A stretch of DNA of 39,510 nucleotides from assembly GCA_030829765.1 (NCBI GenBank), contig JAUROO010000040.1, forward strand, positions 1 through 39,510. The letters run 5' to 3'. Source of the DNA: Miltoncostaeales bacterium (lineage in GTDB: Bacteria; Actinomycetota; Thermoleophilia; Miltoncostaeales; Miltoncostaeaceae). Positions 33,249 to 39,510 of the stretch are shown here, piece after piece. Numbering within the stretch: the first letter of the stretch is position 1; each line of letters begins with the position of its first letter. A program made the position numbers and the translations under genes. The notes under the pieces are model-generated. The model saw only the letters and a program-made list of their open reading frames with translations. It did not search any database and was not told the origin of the DNA.

Positions 33249-33515
33249 CTACCTGCGGATGCCGAGCGAGTCGGTGAGCTCGCGGTAGGCGTTCAGGTCC
33301 TTCCTCTCGAGGTAGCTCAGGAGCCGACGGCGCCGGCCGACCATGGTCAGCAGACCGCGCCGCGAGTGATGATCCTTGTGGTGGCTCTTGAGGTGCTCGG
33401 TGAGCTGGTTGATCCTCTCGGTGAGGATCGCGATCTGGACCTGGGGCGAGCCCGTGTCCGTGTCGTGCTTGCGGTGGGGCGCCATGACCCCCGCCTTGGT
33501 GTCCTTGTCCAGCAT
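33249..33515 (-). CDS. rpsO: 30S ribosomal protein S15
   Basis: Primary 16S rRNA-binding protein of the small subunit platform. The 88-residue length is typical. Segments: [48 protein letters not shown], and the C-terminal [12 protein letters not shown], all strongly conserved in S15. A GGAG lies nine bases before the ATG. The 70-base gap after ribF contains TTGACC (33568-33563 on the minus strand), but I see no matching -10, so its own promoter is unproven. pnp follows after about 100 bases. Confidence 0.97.
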   Translation of the reverse strand: MLDKDTKAGVMAPHRKHDTDTGSPQVQIAILTERINQLTEHLKSHHKDHHSRRGLLTMVGRRRRLLSYLERKDLNAYRELTDSLGIRR

Positions 33516-33585
33516 CTATGTCTGCTCCATGTCCGGCCGCGGGGCAGCCGTGGCCGCACCCGGGTCAATGTGACCGCGGAGGATA

Positions 33586-34530
33586 TCAGGCCCCGCCCGT
33601 CACCTCGCGGGTGCGCGCGATGTCCTCGTTCACCTGACGCACGAGCGCATCGGGAGTCGGGAACCGCTGCTCGTCGCGCAGCCGCTCGATGAACTCCACG
33701 CGCACGCGCTGCCCGTACAGATCGTCCCCCTCATAGTCGAGGATGAAGGCCTCCAGACGCAGGGGTGCGTCGTCCCCGCCCGCGAAGGTGGGTGAGTACC
33801 CGAGGTTCACGGCCGCGGGGAATCGCCCCGCCCCCAGCGCCACCCGGCCTGCGTACACGCCGCGCGCCGGCAGGGCGATCCCCTCCGGCACGGCGACGTT
33901 CGCCGTGGGCAGGCCCAGCGCCCGCCCCCGCTGCTCGCCCGGGACCACCATGCCCTCGACGAGATGCGGACGGCCGAGGAGTGGCGTGACCTCGCCGACC
34001 TGGCCGCGCGCCACGAGGCGGCGCACGCGGGTGGACGACACCGGCTTCCCATCCGGGCTCACGACCGTCGCCGGGCTCTCGACGATCAGCCCCTTCGCCC
34101 GCCCGAGGCGCTGGAGGTAGGCCACCGTGCCCGATCCCCCATGCCCGAATCGGAAGTTCGCGCCCACGACGATGCTCTCGGCGTTGAGGGGCGCGGAACA
34201 CAGCATCTCGGCGAAACGGTCGGCCCGTATGCGCGCGAACGCCTGGGTGAACGGGACGACCAGCAGCGCGTCGGCCCCGAGGGCCTCGATCAGCTGGGAC
34301 TTGACGGCCGGCTCGGTGAGGACGGCCGGCGCGAGTTCAGGACGCAGAACCGCAAGGGGGTTCGGCTCGAAGGTGAGCACCATCGACTGCAGACCCCTCT
34401 CGCGCGCGCGCTCGATGGCCCGGCCGATGATCGCCTGATGCCCGAGGTGCACGCCATCGAAGGTCCCGATGGCCACCACGCGCCGCTCGTCCCCCAGCGG
34501 CAATTCGCCGATCGACTGGTAGCGCCTCAC
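33586..34530 (-). CDS. ribF: Bifunctional riboflavin kinase / FMN adenylyltransferase
   Basis: Makes FMN and then FAD from riboflavin. The 314-residue protein has an N-terminal adenylyltransferase domain with GTFDGVHLGHQ (22-32), TFEPNP, FRFGHGGSGTV and SSTRVR. The C-terminal kinase domain has GLPTANVAVPEG, GVYAGRVALG and NLGYSPTF. Both domains are complete. The GTG start overlaps the truB stop by four bases (GTGA). It follows the infB-rbfA-truB group, a very common bacterial arrangement. Confidence 0.96.
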   Translation of the reverse strand: MRRYQSIGELPLGDERRVVAIGTFDGVHLGHQAIIGRAIERARERGLQSMVLTFEPNPLAVLRPELAPAVLTEPAVKSQLIEALGADALLVVPFTQAFARIRADRFAEMLCSAPLNAESIVVGANFRFGHGGSGTVAYLQRLGRAKGLIVESPATVVSPDGKPVSSTRVRRLVARGQVGEVTPLLGRPHLVEGMVVPGEQRGRALGLPTANVAVPEGIALPARGVYAGRVALGAGRFPAAVNLGYSPTFAGGDDAPLRLEAFILDYEGDDLYGQRVRVEFIERLRDEQRFPTPDALVRQVNEDIARTREVTGGA

Positions 34531-35381
34531 CCGGCCAGGACCACCCGCGGCCGCAGCACCCCGGCATCGGCCTCGGCGATGGCCACGAGGTGGCCGTCGG
34601 CCACCAGCGCCGCCGGGCCGGCCCCGCCCGCCCGCGGGTCGGGCACCGGTCGGCCGTGGACCACGGCCGCGGCTCCGACGGGGTCCAGGTCCACGCGCCC
34701 GATGTGCCCGAGCACGGCGAGCGCATCCGTCACCTGGGCGCTGCCCACGGCATCCGGGGCGATGGCCCCGTCAACCCCCAGATGGCCCACGGCGGTGCGG
34801 CGAAGGGTCGCGCAGTACCCGCCGCAGCCGAGCGCCTCACCCAGGTCAACGGCGATCTGGCGCACGTACGTGCCTGCGCTGCATCGGATGTCGACCTCGG
34901 CGCGTCCGGTCATGGGGTCGTAGGACACCAGATCCGCGCGCTCCACGACGACCGCGCGCGTGGGACGTTCGACCTCGCCGCCCCGGCGGGTGATCGCGTA
35001 CAGGCGCTCGCCGCCCACCTTGACCGCCGACAGCCCGGGCACCACCTGCGTGAGGTCACCCACCATCCCGGCCAGCGCATCCCGGACGGCATCCACCGAG
35101 GCCGGGACTGCGCCGCCAGCCGTGATGGGGCCCTCGGGATCGCCGGATTCCGATCGGGCACCCAGTGCGATCCCTGCCCGGTACCCCTTCGGAAGACCGC
35201 TCAGGAAGGGCGCAAGGCGCGTGGCGCGACCCGTCAGCACGACCATCAGCCCGGTCGCGAACGGGTCGAGCGTGCCCGTGTGCCCCGCGCGGACACCCCC
35301 CAGCGCCCGGCGGCATGCGGCGACGACGTCATGCGAGGTCGGCCCCGCGGGCTTGTCCACCAGCACCGCGCCGGTCGGCAT
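34527..35381 (-). CDS. truB: tRNA pseudouridine(55) synthase
   Basis: Makes pseudouridine 55 in the T-loop of tRNAs. The 284-residue protein has GAVLVDKPAGPTSHDVV (4-20), the catalytic Asp39 in GHTGTLDPFATG, KGYRAGIALG, and SAGTYVRQIAVDLGEALG. A C-terminal region of about 70 residues, including a PUA-like end (GRPVPDPRAG, ALVADGHLVAIAEA), follows. I chose the ATG at 35381. Upstream codons in frame lie inside nrnA and read as noise. It is 17 bases after the nrnA stop without a clear ribosome site and overlaps ribF. Confidence 0.95.
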   Translation of the reverse strand: MPTGAVLVDKPAGPTSHDVVAACRRALGGVRAGHTGTLDPFATGLMVVLTGRATRLAPFLSGLPKGYRAGIALGARSESGDPEGPITAGGAVPASVDAVRDALAGMVGDLTQVVPGLSAVKVGGERLYAITRRGGEVERPTRAVVVERADLVSYDPMTGRAEVDIRCSAGTYVRQIAVDLGEALGCGGYCATLRRTAVGHLGVDGAIAPDAVGSAQVTDALAVLGHIGRVDLDPVGAAAVVHGRPVPDPRAGGAGPAALVADGHLVAIAEADAGVLRPRVVLAG

Positions 35382-35398
35382 GTCGGGACGGCGGCCCA

Positions 35399-36406
35399 CT
35401 AGGCGCCCTGATCGAGCATCGCCTGCCGGATGAGCGCGATGATCTCGCCGGGGGCGCGGTGCGACGTGAAGCCTGCCGCCGCGCGGTGGCCGCCGCCGCC
35501 CTCGAGGGCCGCGATGGCCGAGACGTCGATGGCCCCGCCGGAAGCCCGCGTGGACACACGCCACTCGCCGTCGGCAACCTGCCGGATGACCGCTGCCACC
35601 TGCGCGCCCCGTGCGCCGCGCAGGGCCTCCACGACCCCGTCGGAGTCGGTCCCGCCTGCGGCGCGTTCGTCCTCCGGGGTGATCACCGCCACCACGAGGC
35701 GTCCGTCCAGTTCGGAGCGCGCCCCTGCAACGGCGCGCCCCGCCAGCCGGAGATCCCCGAGCGGGATGCCCTCGTACAGGCGCCGGTAGACGGCCCCGGG
35801 GTCCACCCCGGCCTCGATCATCCGGGCCGCCGCCGCGTGCGCCCCCGCGCCGGTGCTCGAGTAGGAGAACCGTCCGGTGTCGGTCACGAGGCCCACGTAC
35901 AGCGGTAGCGCGATGCGGCGCTCCAGCGGCGCACCCATCGCATCCATCACGCGCAGCACCAACTCGGCGGTGCTCGAGGCGTCGCCGTCGATGAGGTTCA
36001 GGTCGCCCCAGGCCGGGTCGTCATGGTGGTGATCGATGTTGATGATCGGACGGCCCAGCGATGTGGGGTCCTCGTCGGTCACGCGGTGGGACGTGGCGGC
36101 ATCCACGCTCACCAGCACCCTGTCCGCGGCGTCCGCGACCCGTCCGGCCCGCACCTCCTCCCCGGGTTCCAGGAGCCAGGCGAGGTCCTCGGCCAACCCC
36201 GGACCCTCCACGTGCCACATCACCACGTCATGCCCGCGCCCGCGCAAGACACGCGCGAGGGCGATCATCGATCCCGCGGCGTCGCCATCCGGCTTGCGAT
36301 GCGTGGTAACCGTGTACCGGCCGCCGGGTGCCGAGAGCGCCGCGGCGATGCCGGCGGCATCCACCCGCGACCCCACCGGCCGATGATGATGCGGGCCGTG
36401 GCTCAC
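35399..36406 (-). CDS. nrnA: DHH/DHHA1 phosphoesterase (NrnA-like oligoribonuclease / pAp phosphatase)
   Basis: Degrades very short RNAs and in many species pAp. The 335-residue protein has the metal motifs THRKPDGDAAGS (35-46) with Asp40 and Asp42, VDAAT about 101-105, and INIDHHHDDP (122-131), which carries the DHH triad. Further on are GLVTDTGRFSYSSTG, and in the DHHA1 part the GGGGHRAAAGF signature. Complete active site. I chose the GTG at 36406, four bases after the rbfA stop. No strong ribosome site is visible, so coupling is likely. The position between rbfA and truB is standard in Gram-positive bacteria. Confidence 0.94.
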   Translation of the reverse strand: MSHGPHHHRPVGSRVDAAGIAAALSAPGGRYTVTTHRKPDGDAAGSMIALARVLRGRGHDVVMWHVEGPGLAEDLAWLLEPGEEVRAGRVADAADRVLVSVDAATSHRVTDEDPTSLGRPIINIDHHHDDPAWGDLNLIDGDASSTAELVLRVMDAMGAPLERRIALPLYVGLVTDTGRFSYSSTGAGAHAAAARMIEAGVDPGAVYRRLYEGIPLGDLRLAGRAVAGARSELDGRLVVAVITPEDERAAGGTDSDGVVEALRGARGAQVAAVIRQVADGEWRVSTRASGGAIDVSAIAALEGGGGHRAAAGFTSHRAPGEIIALIRQAMLDQGA

Positions 36407-36410
36407 GAGG

Positions 36411-36794
36411 TCAGCGTCCGCCGGAGCCGTCGGGCCCGCCGGAATCCGCCGGAGGCGCGACCTCATCGATGAGTGCCGTGAGCCGTCGGGCCCTGTCCTG
36501 GAGCTCATCGCGCTCAAATGTGAGCTGCGGGGTATTGCGGCTGCGGAGTGCACGCCCCACTCGCCCCTGAAGCACCCCGCGTGCGGACTCCAGCGCCGCC
36601 GCGGCTGCTTCGGCGCGCGCAGGGTCGAGCACCGTCCACCAGACCCGCGCGTGGGCCAGGTCGGGGCTCGTCTCCACCGACGTGATGGTCACCATCTGCA
36701 GGCGCGGATCCGACAACTCGGTGAGCAGCGCGCCGGCGATGGCCTCGCGGATGGCCTCGTTCGCCCGGCGCTGGCGCTGGCGCGGTGCGCTCAT
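36411..36794 (-). CDS. rbfA: 30S ribosome-binding factor A
   Basis: Late small-subunit maturation factor with a single KH-like domain. The 127-residue protein has RRANEAIREAIAGALLTEL, DPRLQMVTITSVETSPDLAHARVWW, and RVGRALRSRNTPQLTFERDE, matching the family throughout. A short Gly/Asp/Ser-rich tail ends it. The ATG overlaps the stop of the DUF503 gene (ATGA). Confidence 0.95.
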   Translation of the reverse strand: MSAPRQRQRRANEAIREAIAGALLTELSDPRLQMVTITSVETSPDLAHARVWWTVLDPARAEAAAAALESARGVLQGRVGRALRSRNTPQLTFERDELQDRARRLTALIDEVAPPADSGGPDGSGGR

Positions 36795-37102
36795 GCGATG
36801 TCCTCCCCGATCCCGATCACCTCGCGGTGCTCCGCGAGCAGTTGCCACTCGGGGTCCGCGGACAGCAGGCGCGATGCGCGGTCCAGCCCGGCCGCGGCCT
36901 CGCCCGCGCCGGGCTCGACCACCGCCAGGGACAGGCGGCACCGCTGCCACAGGTCGTGGTGGTCCACCTCGGCGACGCTGGCGCCACAGTTCCGCGCGAG
37001 CCCCTGCCGCACGCGCAGCACCTGACGCCGCTTGTCCTTCAGGGACCCGGCGGTCGGCAGGTGCATGTCCACGGTGAGGATGCCCACGAAGCCGGCTCCC
37101 AT
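36791..37102 (-). CDS. DUF503 domain protein
   Basis: A small protein (103 residues from the ATG at 37102) with the family start GFVGILTVDMHLPTAGSLKDKRRQVLRVRQGLARN divided over residues 4-38, followed by the EVDHHDLWQRCRLSLAVV segment. The molecular function of DUF503 is unknown. It sits almost always between infB and rbfA, suggesting a link to ribosome assembly or initiation. A GTG at 37087 has GGGAG eight bases upstream and would give 98 residues, closer to family length, so it may be the true start. It lies about 17 bases after the infB stop. Confidence 0.9.
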   Translation of the reverse strand: MGAGFVGILTVDMHLPTAGSLKDKRRQVLRVRQGLARNCGASVAEVDHHDLWQRCRLSLAVVEPGAGEAAAGLDRASRLLSADPEWQLLAEHREVIGIGEDIA

Positions 37103-37118
37103 CGCCGTCGCGGACCGG

Positions 37119-39510
37119 CTACTCGGCGGCCTCGGCGGCCGCGGGAGCGGATGCCTGGGCCGTACGGGCGACCTCCTTGAGCTCGAACACCTCGATCTCG
37201 TCGCCGTCCTTGACGTCGTTGTAGTCCTCGAGCAGCACGCCGCACTCGAAGCCCTGCTGCACCTCGCGCACGTCGTCATCAATCCGGCGCAGGGAGCCGA
37301 TCCGGCCGGCATGCACCACGGTGCCGTCTCGCACCAGGCGGCAATCGGCACCCCGTCGCACGGTCCCCTCGGTCACGTAGCAACCGGCGATCGTGCCCAG
37401 GCGACTCGCCTTGAACGTTGCGCGCACCTCCAACGAGCCCAGCGGCTCCTCGACGATGTCCGGCTCGAGCATGCCCACCAGGGCGTCGCGGACGTCCTCG
37501 ATTGCGCGGTAGATCACGCGGTAGGTGCGGATGTCCACGCCCTCGCGCTCGGCGAGCAGCTTGGCCTCCGGGCGCGGCCGCACGTTGAAACCGATGACGA
37601 TCGCCTGGGATGCAGCGGCGAGCATCACGTCGCTCTCGGTGACGGCGCCAACGCCGGTGTGGATGATGCGCAGGCGCACCTCGGTCTGCTCCACCTTGTT
37701 GAGGGCATCCTCCAGGGCGCCGACGGACCCCTGCACGTCGCCCTTGATGATGATGTTGAGCTCCTTGAGCCCGCCCTCCTGAATCCGCGCGAACAGGTCC
37801 TCCAGCGACACCGGCCTGCGGTTCGCCAGCTCCTCCGAGCGCAGGCGCTGGCTGCGCGTGGAGGCGATCTGGCGCGCCAGGCGCTCGTTCTCCACCACGC
37901 GGAACTTCTCGCCCGCGTCCGGGACGCCGTCGAGCCCGAGGATCTCCACCGGTACGGCAGGGGTGGCCTCGCCGAGGGGCTCGCCGTTGTAGTCGAGCAT
38001 CGCCCGCACGCGGCCGAAGGTCTCGCCCACCACGAGGATGTCGCCCACCCGCATGGTGCCGCGCTGAACCAGGAGGGTGCAGACGGGACCACGGCCCGCA
38101 TCGAGCCGGGACTCCACGACGGTCCCCGATGCCTCGGCCGACGGATTGGCCTTGGGATCGGCATCGGCATCGGCCACGAGCAGCACCGTCTCCAGCAGGT
38201 CCTCCAGGCCGTCGCCGCGCTGGGCCGAGACGTTCACGAACTCCGTCCCCCCGCCCCAATCGGTGGGGATCACCTCATGCGTCGAGAGCTCCTGCTTGAC
38301 CTTCTCGGGGTTCGCGTTCTCCTTGTCGATCTTGTTCACGGCGACGACGAACGGCACCTCGGCCGCCTTCGCGTGGTCGATCGCCTCGATCGTCTGGGGC
38401 ATCACGCCGTCATCGGCCGCCACCACGATCACGGCCACGTCGGTGATCCGCGCGCCGCGCGCGCGCATCGCGGTAAACGCCTCGTGGCCGGGCGTGTCGA
38501 GGAAGGTGACCTCGCGGTCGTTGTGGTGAACCTGGTACGCCCCGATGTGCTGGGTGATGCCGCCGGCCTCGCCTGCGGCCACCTCGGTGCGACGGATGGC
38601 ATCCAGCAGCGACGTCTTGCCGTGGTCCACATGGCCCATCACGGTGACGACCGGTGCGCGCGCGACGAGGTCCGCCGGGTCGTCCTCGACCGTCACTTCG
38701 AGGTCGGGCTCCTCCTCGGCGTGGATGACGTTGACCTTGCGCTCGACGTCCGCCGCGATCAGCTCGATGGCGTCGTCGGACAGAGACTGGGTGATGGTGA
38801 CCAGCTCACCCATGCCCATCATGAACTTGATGATCTGCGCAGTCGGAATGCCGAGCCCCTCGGCGACGTCCTTCACGGTCGCGCCCGAGCGGATTTCGGC
38901 AGGCGGCATGTCCGCCGGGTTGATCTGCGGCTGGGCCTGCTGCTCGGAGTGATCCTTGCCGCCACCCCGCCTGTCGCGCCTGTCGCGGCCGCCGCCGCCC
39001 TGCCGGCGCCCCGCCTGGGCGTCGATGACGACGCGTCGCTTGCGGCCGCGCCCGCCTCCGGGGCGACCGATGCCACCCGTGCCTCGCGGCGGCAGGGTGC
39101 CCGACCGCCCGCGATCGCCGGGGTGGCCGGAGCCGGGCCCGGCGCCGTAGCCGCCGGAGGGCCCCGACGGGGTGGGTGGCGATGGTGGTGGCGAGTCACG
39201 CCTCGGCGGTGGGAGCACAATCTTCTCCGGCGCGCGCTTGGGCGGGATCCGCTCCTCCGTCTTCTTCGGGGCCTCCTCCGCCGTCGGCGCAGCGGGGGAC
39301 TCCTCGCCCGCCGGAGGCTCAACAGCCTTCGGCTCGGCGGCGGGCGCCCCGGGCTTCTCCGCAGACTCCCCGGCGGCCGGGCCCGGGGCCGCCTCGTCCC
39401 CGGAGGCAGGGGCCTCGGCCGTCGGCTCCGGGGTGGGCTCCTCGGCCGTCGGCTCCGGGGTGGGCTCCTCGGCCGTCGGCTCCGGGGTGGGCTCTTCGGC
39501 CGTCGGCTCC
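37119..39510 (-). CDS. infB: Translation initiation factor IF-2 (5' end outside window)
   Basis: GTPase that places initiator tRNA on the ribosome. About 797 codons are visible; the start lies beyond 39510. Reading toward the C-terminus, there is a Pro/Glu/Ala-rich repetitive N-terminal part (39510 to about 39220) and a Gly/Pro/Arg-rich stretch with [13 protein letters not shown]. The IF2_N domain has [20 protein letters not shown]. The G domain has GHVDHGKT (about 38636-38613), [20 protein letters not shown] and NKIDK, and the beta-barrel domains follow to the end. G1-G4 motifs are intact. It heads the DUF503-rbfA-nrnA-truB-ribF run. Its frame remains open to the window edge. Confidence 0.96.
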   Translation of the reverse strand, partial: EPTAEEPTPEPTAEEPTPEPTAEEPTPEPTAEAPASGDEAAPGPAAGESAEKPGAPAAEPKAVEPPAGEESPAAPTAEEAPKKTEERIPPKRAPEKIVLPPPRRDSPPPSPPTPSGPSGGYGAGPGSGHPGDRGRSGTLPPRGTGGIGRPGGGRGRKRRVVIDAQAGRRQGGGGRDRRDRRGGGKDHSEQQAQPQINPADMPPAEIRSGATVKDVAEGLGIPTAQIIKFMMGMGELVTITQSLSDDAIELIAADVERKVNVIHAEEEPDLEVTVEDDPADLVARAPVVTVMGHVDHGKTSLLDAIRRTEVAAGEAGGITQHIGAYQVHHNDREVTFLDTPGHEAFTAMRARGARITDVAVIVVAADDGVMPQTIEAIDHAKAAEVPFVVAVNKIDKENANPEKVKQELSTHEVIPTDWGGGTEFVNVSAQRGDGLEDLLETVLLVADADADPKANPSAEASGTVVESRLDAGRGPVCTLLVQRGTMRVGDILVVGETFGRVRAMLDYNGEPLGEATPAVPVEILGLDGVPDAGEKFRVVENERLARQIASTRSQRLRSEELANRRPVSLEDLFARIQEGGLKELNIIIKGDVQGSVGALEDALNKVEQTEVRLRIIHTGVGAVTESDVMLAAASQAIVIGFNVRPRPEAKLLAEREGVDIRTYRVIYRAIEDVRDALVGMLEPDIVEEPLGSLEVRATFKASRLGTIAGCYVTEGTVRRGADCRLVRDGTVVHAGRIGSLRRIDDDVREVQQGFECGVLLEDYNDVKDGDEIEVFELKEVARTAQASAPAAAEAAE
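39415..39510 (-). repeat. 27-bp tandem repeat in the infB N-terminal region
   Basis: Units at 39415-39441, 39442-39468 and 39469-39495 are identical except for the last base of the third; a fourth is cut by the window edge. In frame on the minus strand each encodes a nine-residue EEPTPEPTA-type unit, so length changes by whole units keep the frame. Confidence 0.9.

Noticed and set aside
31000-33288. Very long open frame on the plus strand opposite rpsO/pnp (over 700 codons), with similar ones opposite sigA, ftsK and glyS
   Set aside because: These are antisense shadows caused by high GC at third codon positions. Their translations are rich in His/Arg/Ala/Gly with no family motifs, while the opposite strand encodes well-known proteins.
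33540-33568. Promoter of rpsO using TTGACC as the -35
   Set aside because: The -35 is good but at 17-18 bases spacing only GC-rich sequence is found, with no TANNNT.
39415-39510. CRISPR-like array at the window edge
   Set aside because: Units are directly adjacent without spacers and are in frame within infB.

Overview
The window is a gene-dense, GC-rich (roughly 70 percent by eye) bacterial chromosome segment. The gene families point to an actinobacterium. The evidence is the MurT/GatD lipid II amidation pair, an FtsK / RodZ-like / CinA / RecA / MiaB / MiaA / DapF order, a B. subtilis/actinobacterial-type GAAC-N4-GTTC LexA box at recA, TANNNT -10 boxes with leaderless starts, and alpha/beta glycyl-tRNA synthetase next to pyruvate phosphate dikinase. 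A deep lineage such as Thermoleophilia is my best guess, but that is inference without a database search. No gap between genes exceeds about 150 bases. I saw no rRNA or tRNA gene, insertion sequence, prophage or CRISPR array.

Layout. Positions 1-4853 (minus) hold glyQ-glyS-ppdK, translationally coupled, with ppdK cut by the window edge. Positions 4892-8188 (plus) hold an anchored protein with a glucuronyl C5-epimerase-like domain, a cyclophilin and the principal sigma factor. Positions 8209-10714 (minus) hold an AlgH/YqgE protein, a small two-helix membrane protein, an NrtR-like Nudix regulator and a metallo-beta-lactamase-fold hydrolase. Positions 10743-14335 (plus) form a tight operon rpiA - murT - SAM methyltransferase - gatD. 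From 14332 to the end everything is on the minus strand. Read in the direction of transcription it is: infB-DUF503-rbfA-nrnA-truB-ribF (translation and RNA maturation), rpsO-pnp-M16 peptidase-dapB-cupin-FAD reductase, dapA-rnj, ftsK, rodZ-like-cinA, recA, and miaB-miaA-dapF-dapL-dut.

How the genes fit together. Four lysine/diaminopimelate genes (dapA, dapB, dapL, dapF) suggest the one-step aminotransferase route to meso-DAP, a direct input to peptidoglycan. MurT/GatD then amidates the peptidoglycan stem. RNase J, PNPase and NrnA are RNA or oligonucleotide turnover enzymes. RbfA, IF2, TruB and S15 are the usual ribosome/initiation cluster. RecA, CinA and the SOS box form the DNA damage part.

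Most of the window is core housekeeping and I did not find a clearly new defence or biosynthetic system. The points most worth a second look are: (i) a repeated promoter layout in which a TANNNT box lies 6-8 bases before the start codon (leaderless mRNAs); (ii) the RodZ-like gene, which fits that layout but has ACG where ATG is expected; (iii) dut, whose conserved N-terminus has no ATG/GTG/TTG; (iv) a one-base frameshift inside the active-site motif of dapA; (v) a methyltransferase wedged between murT and gatD; and (vi) a cupin plus FAD-reductase pair inside the dap/pnp gene run.
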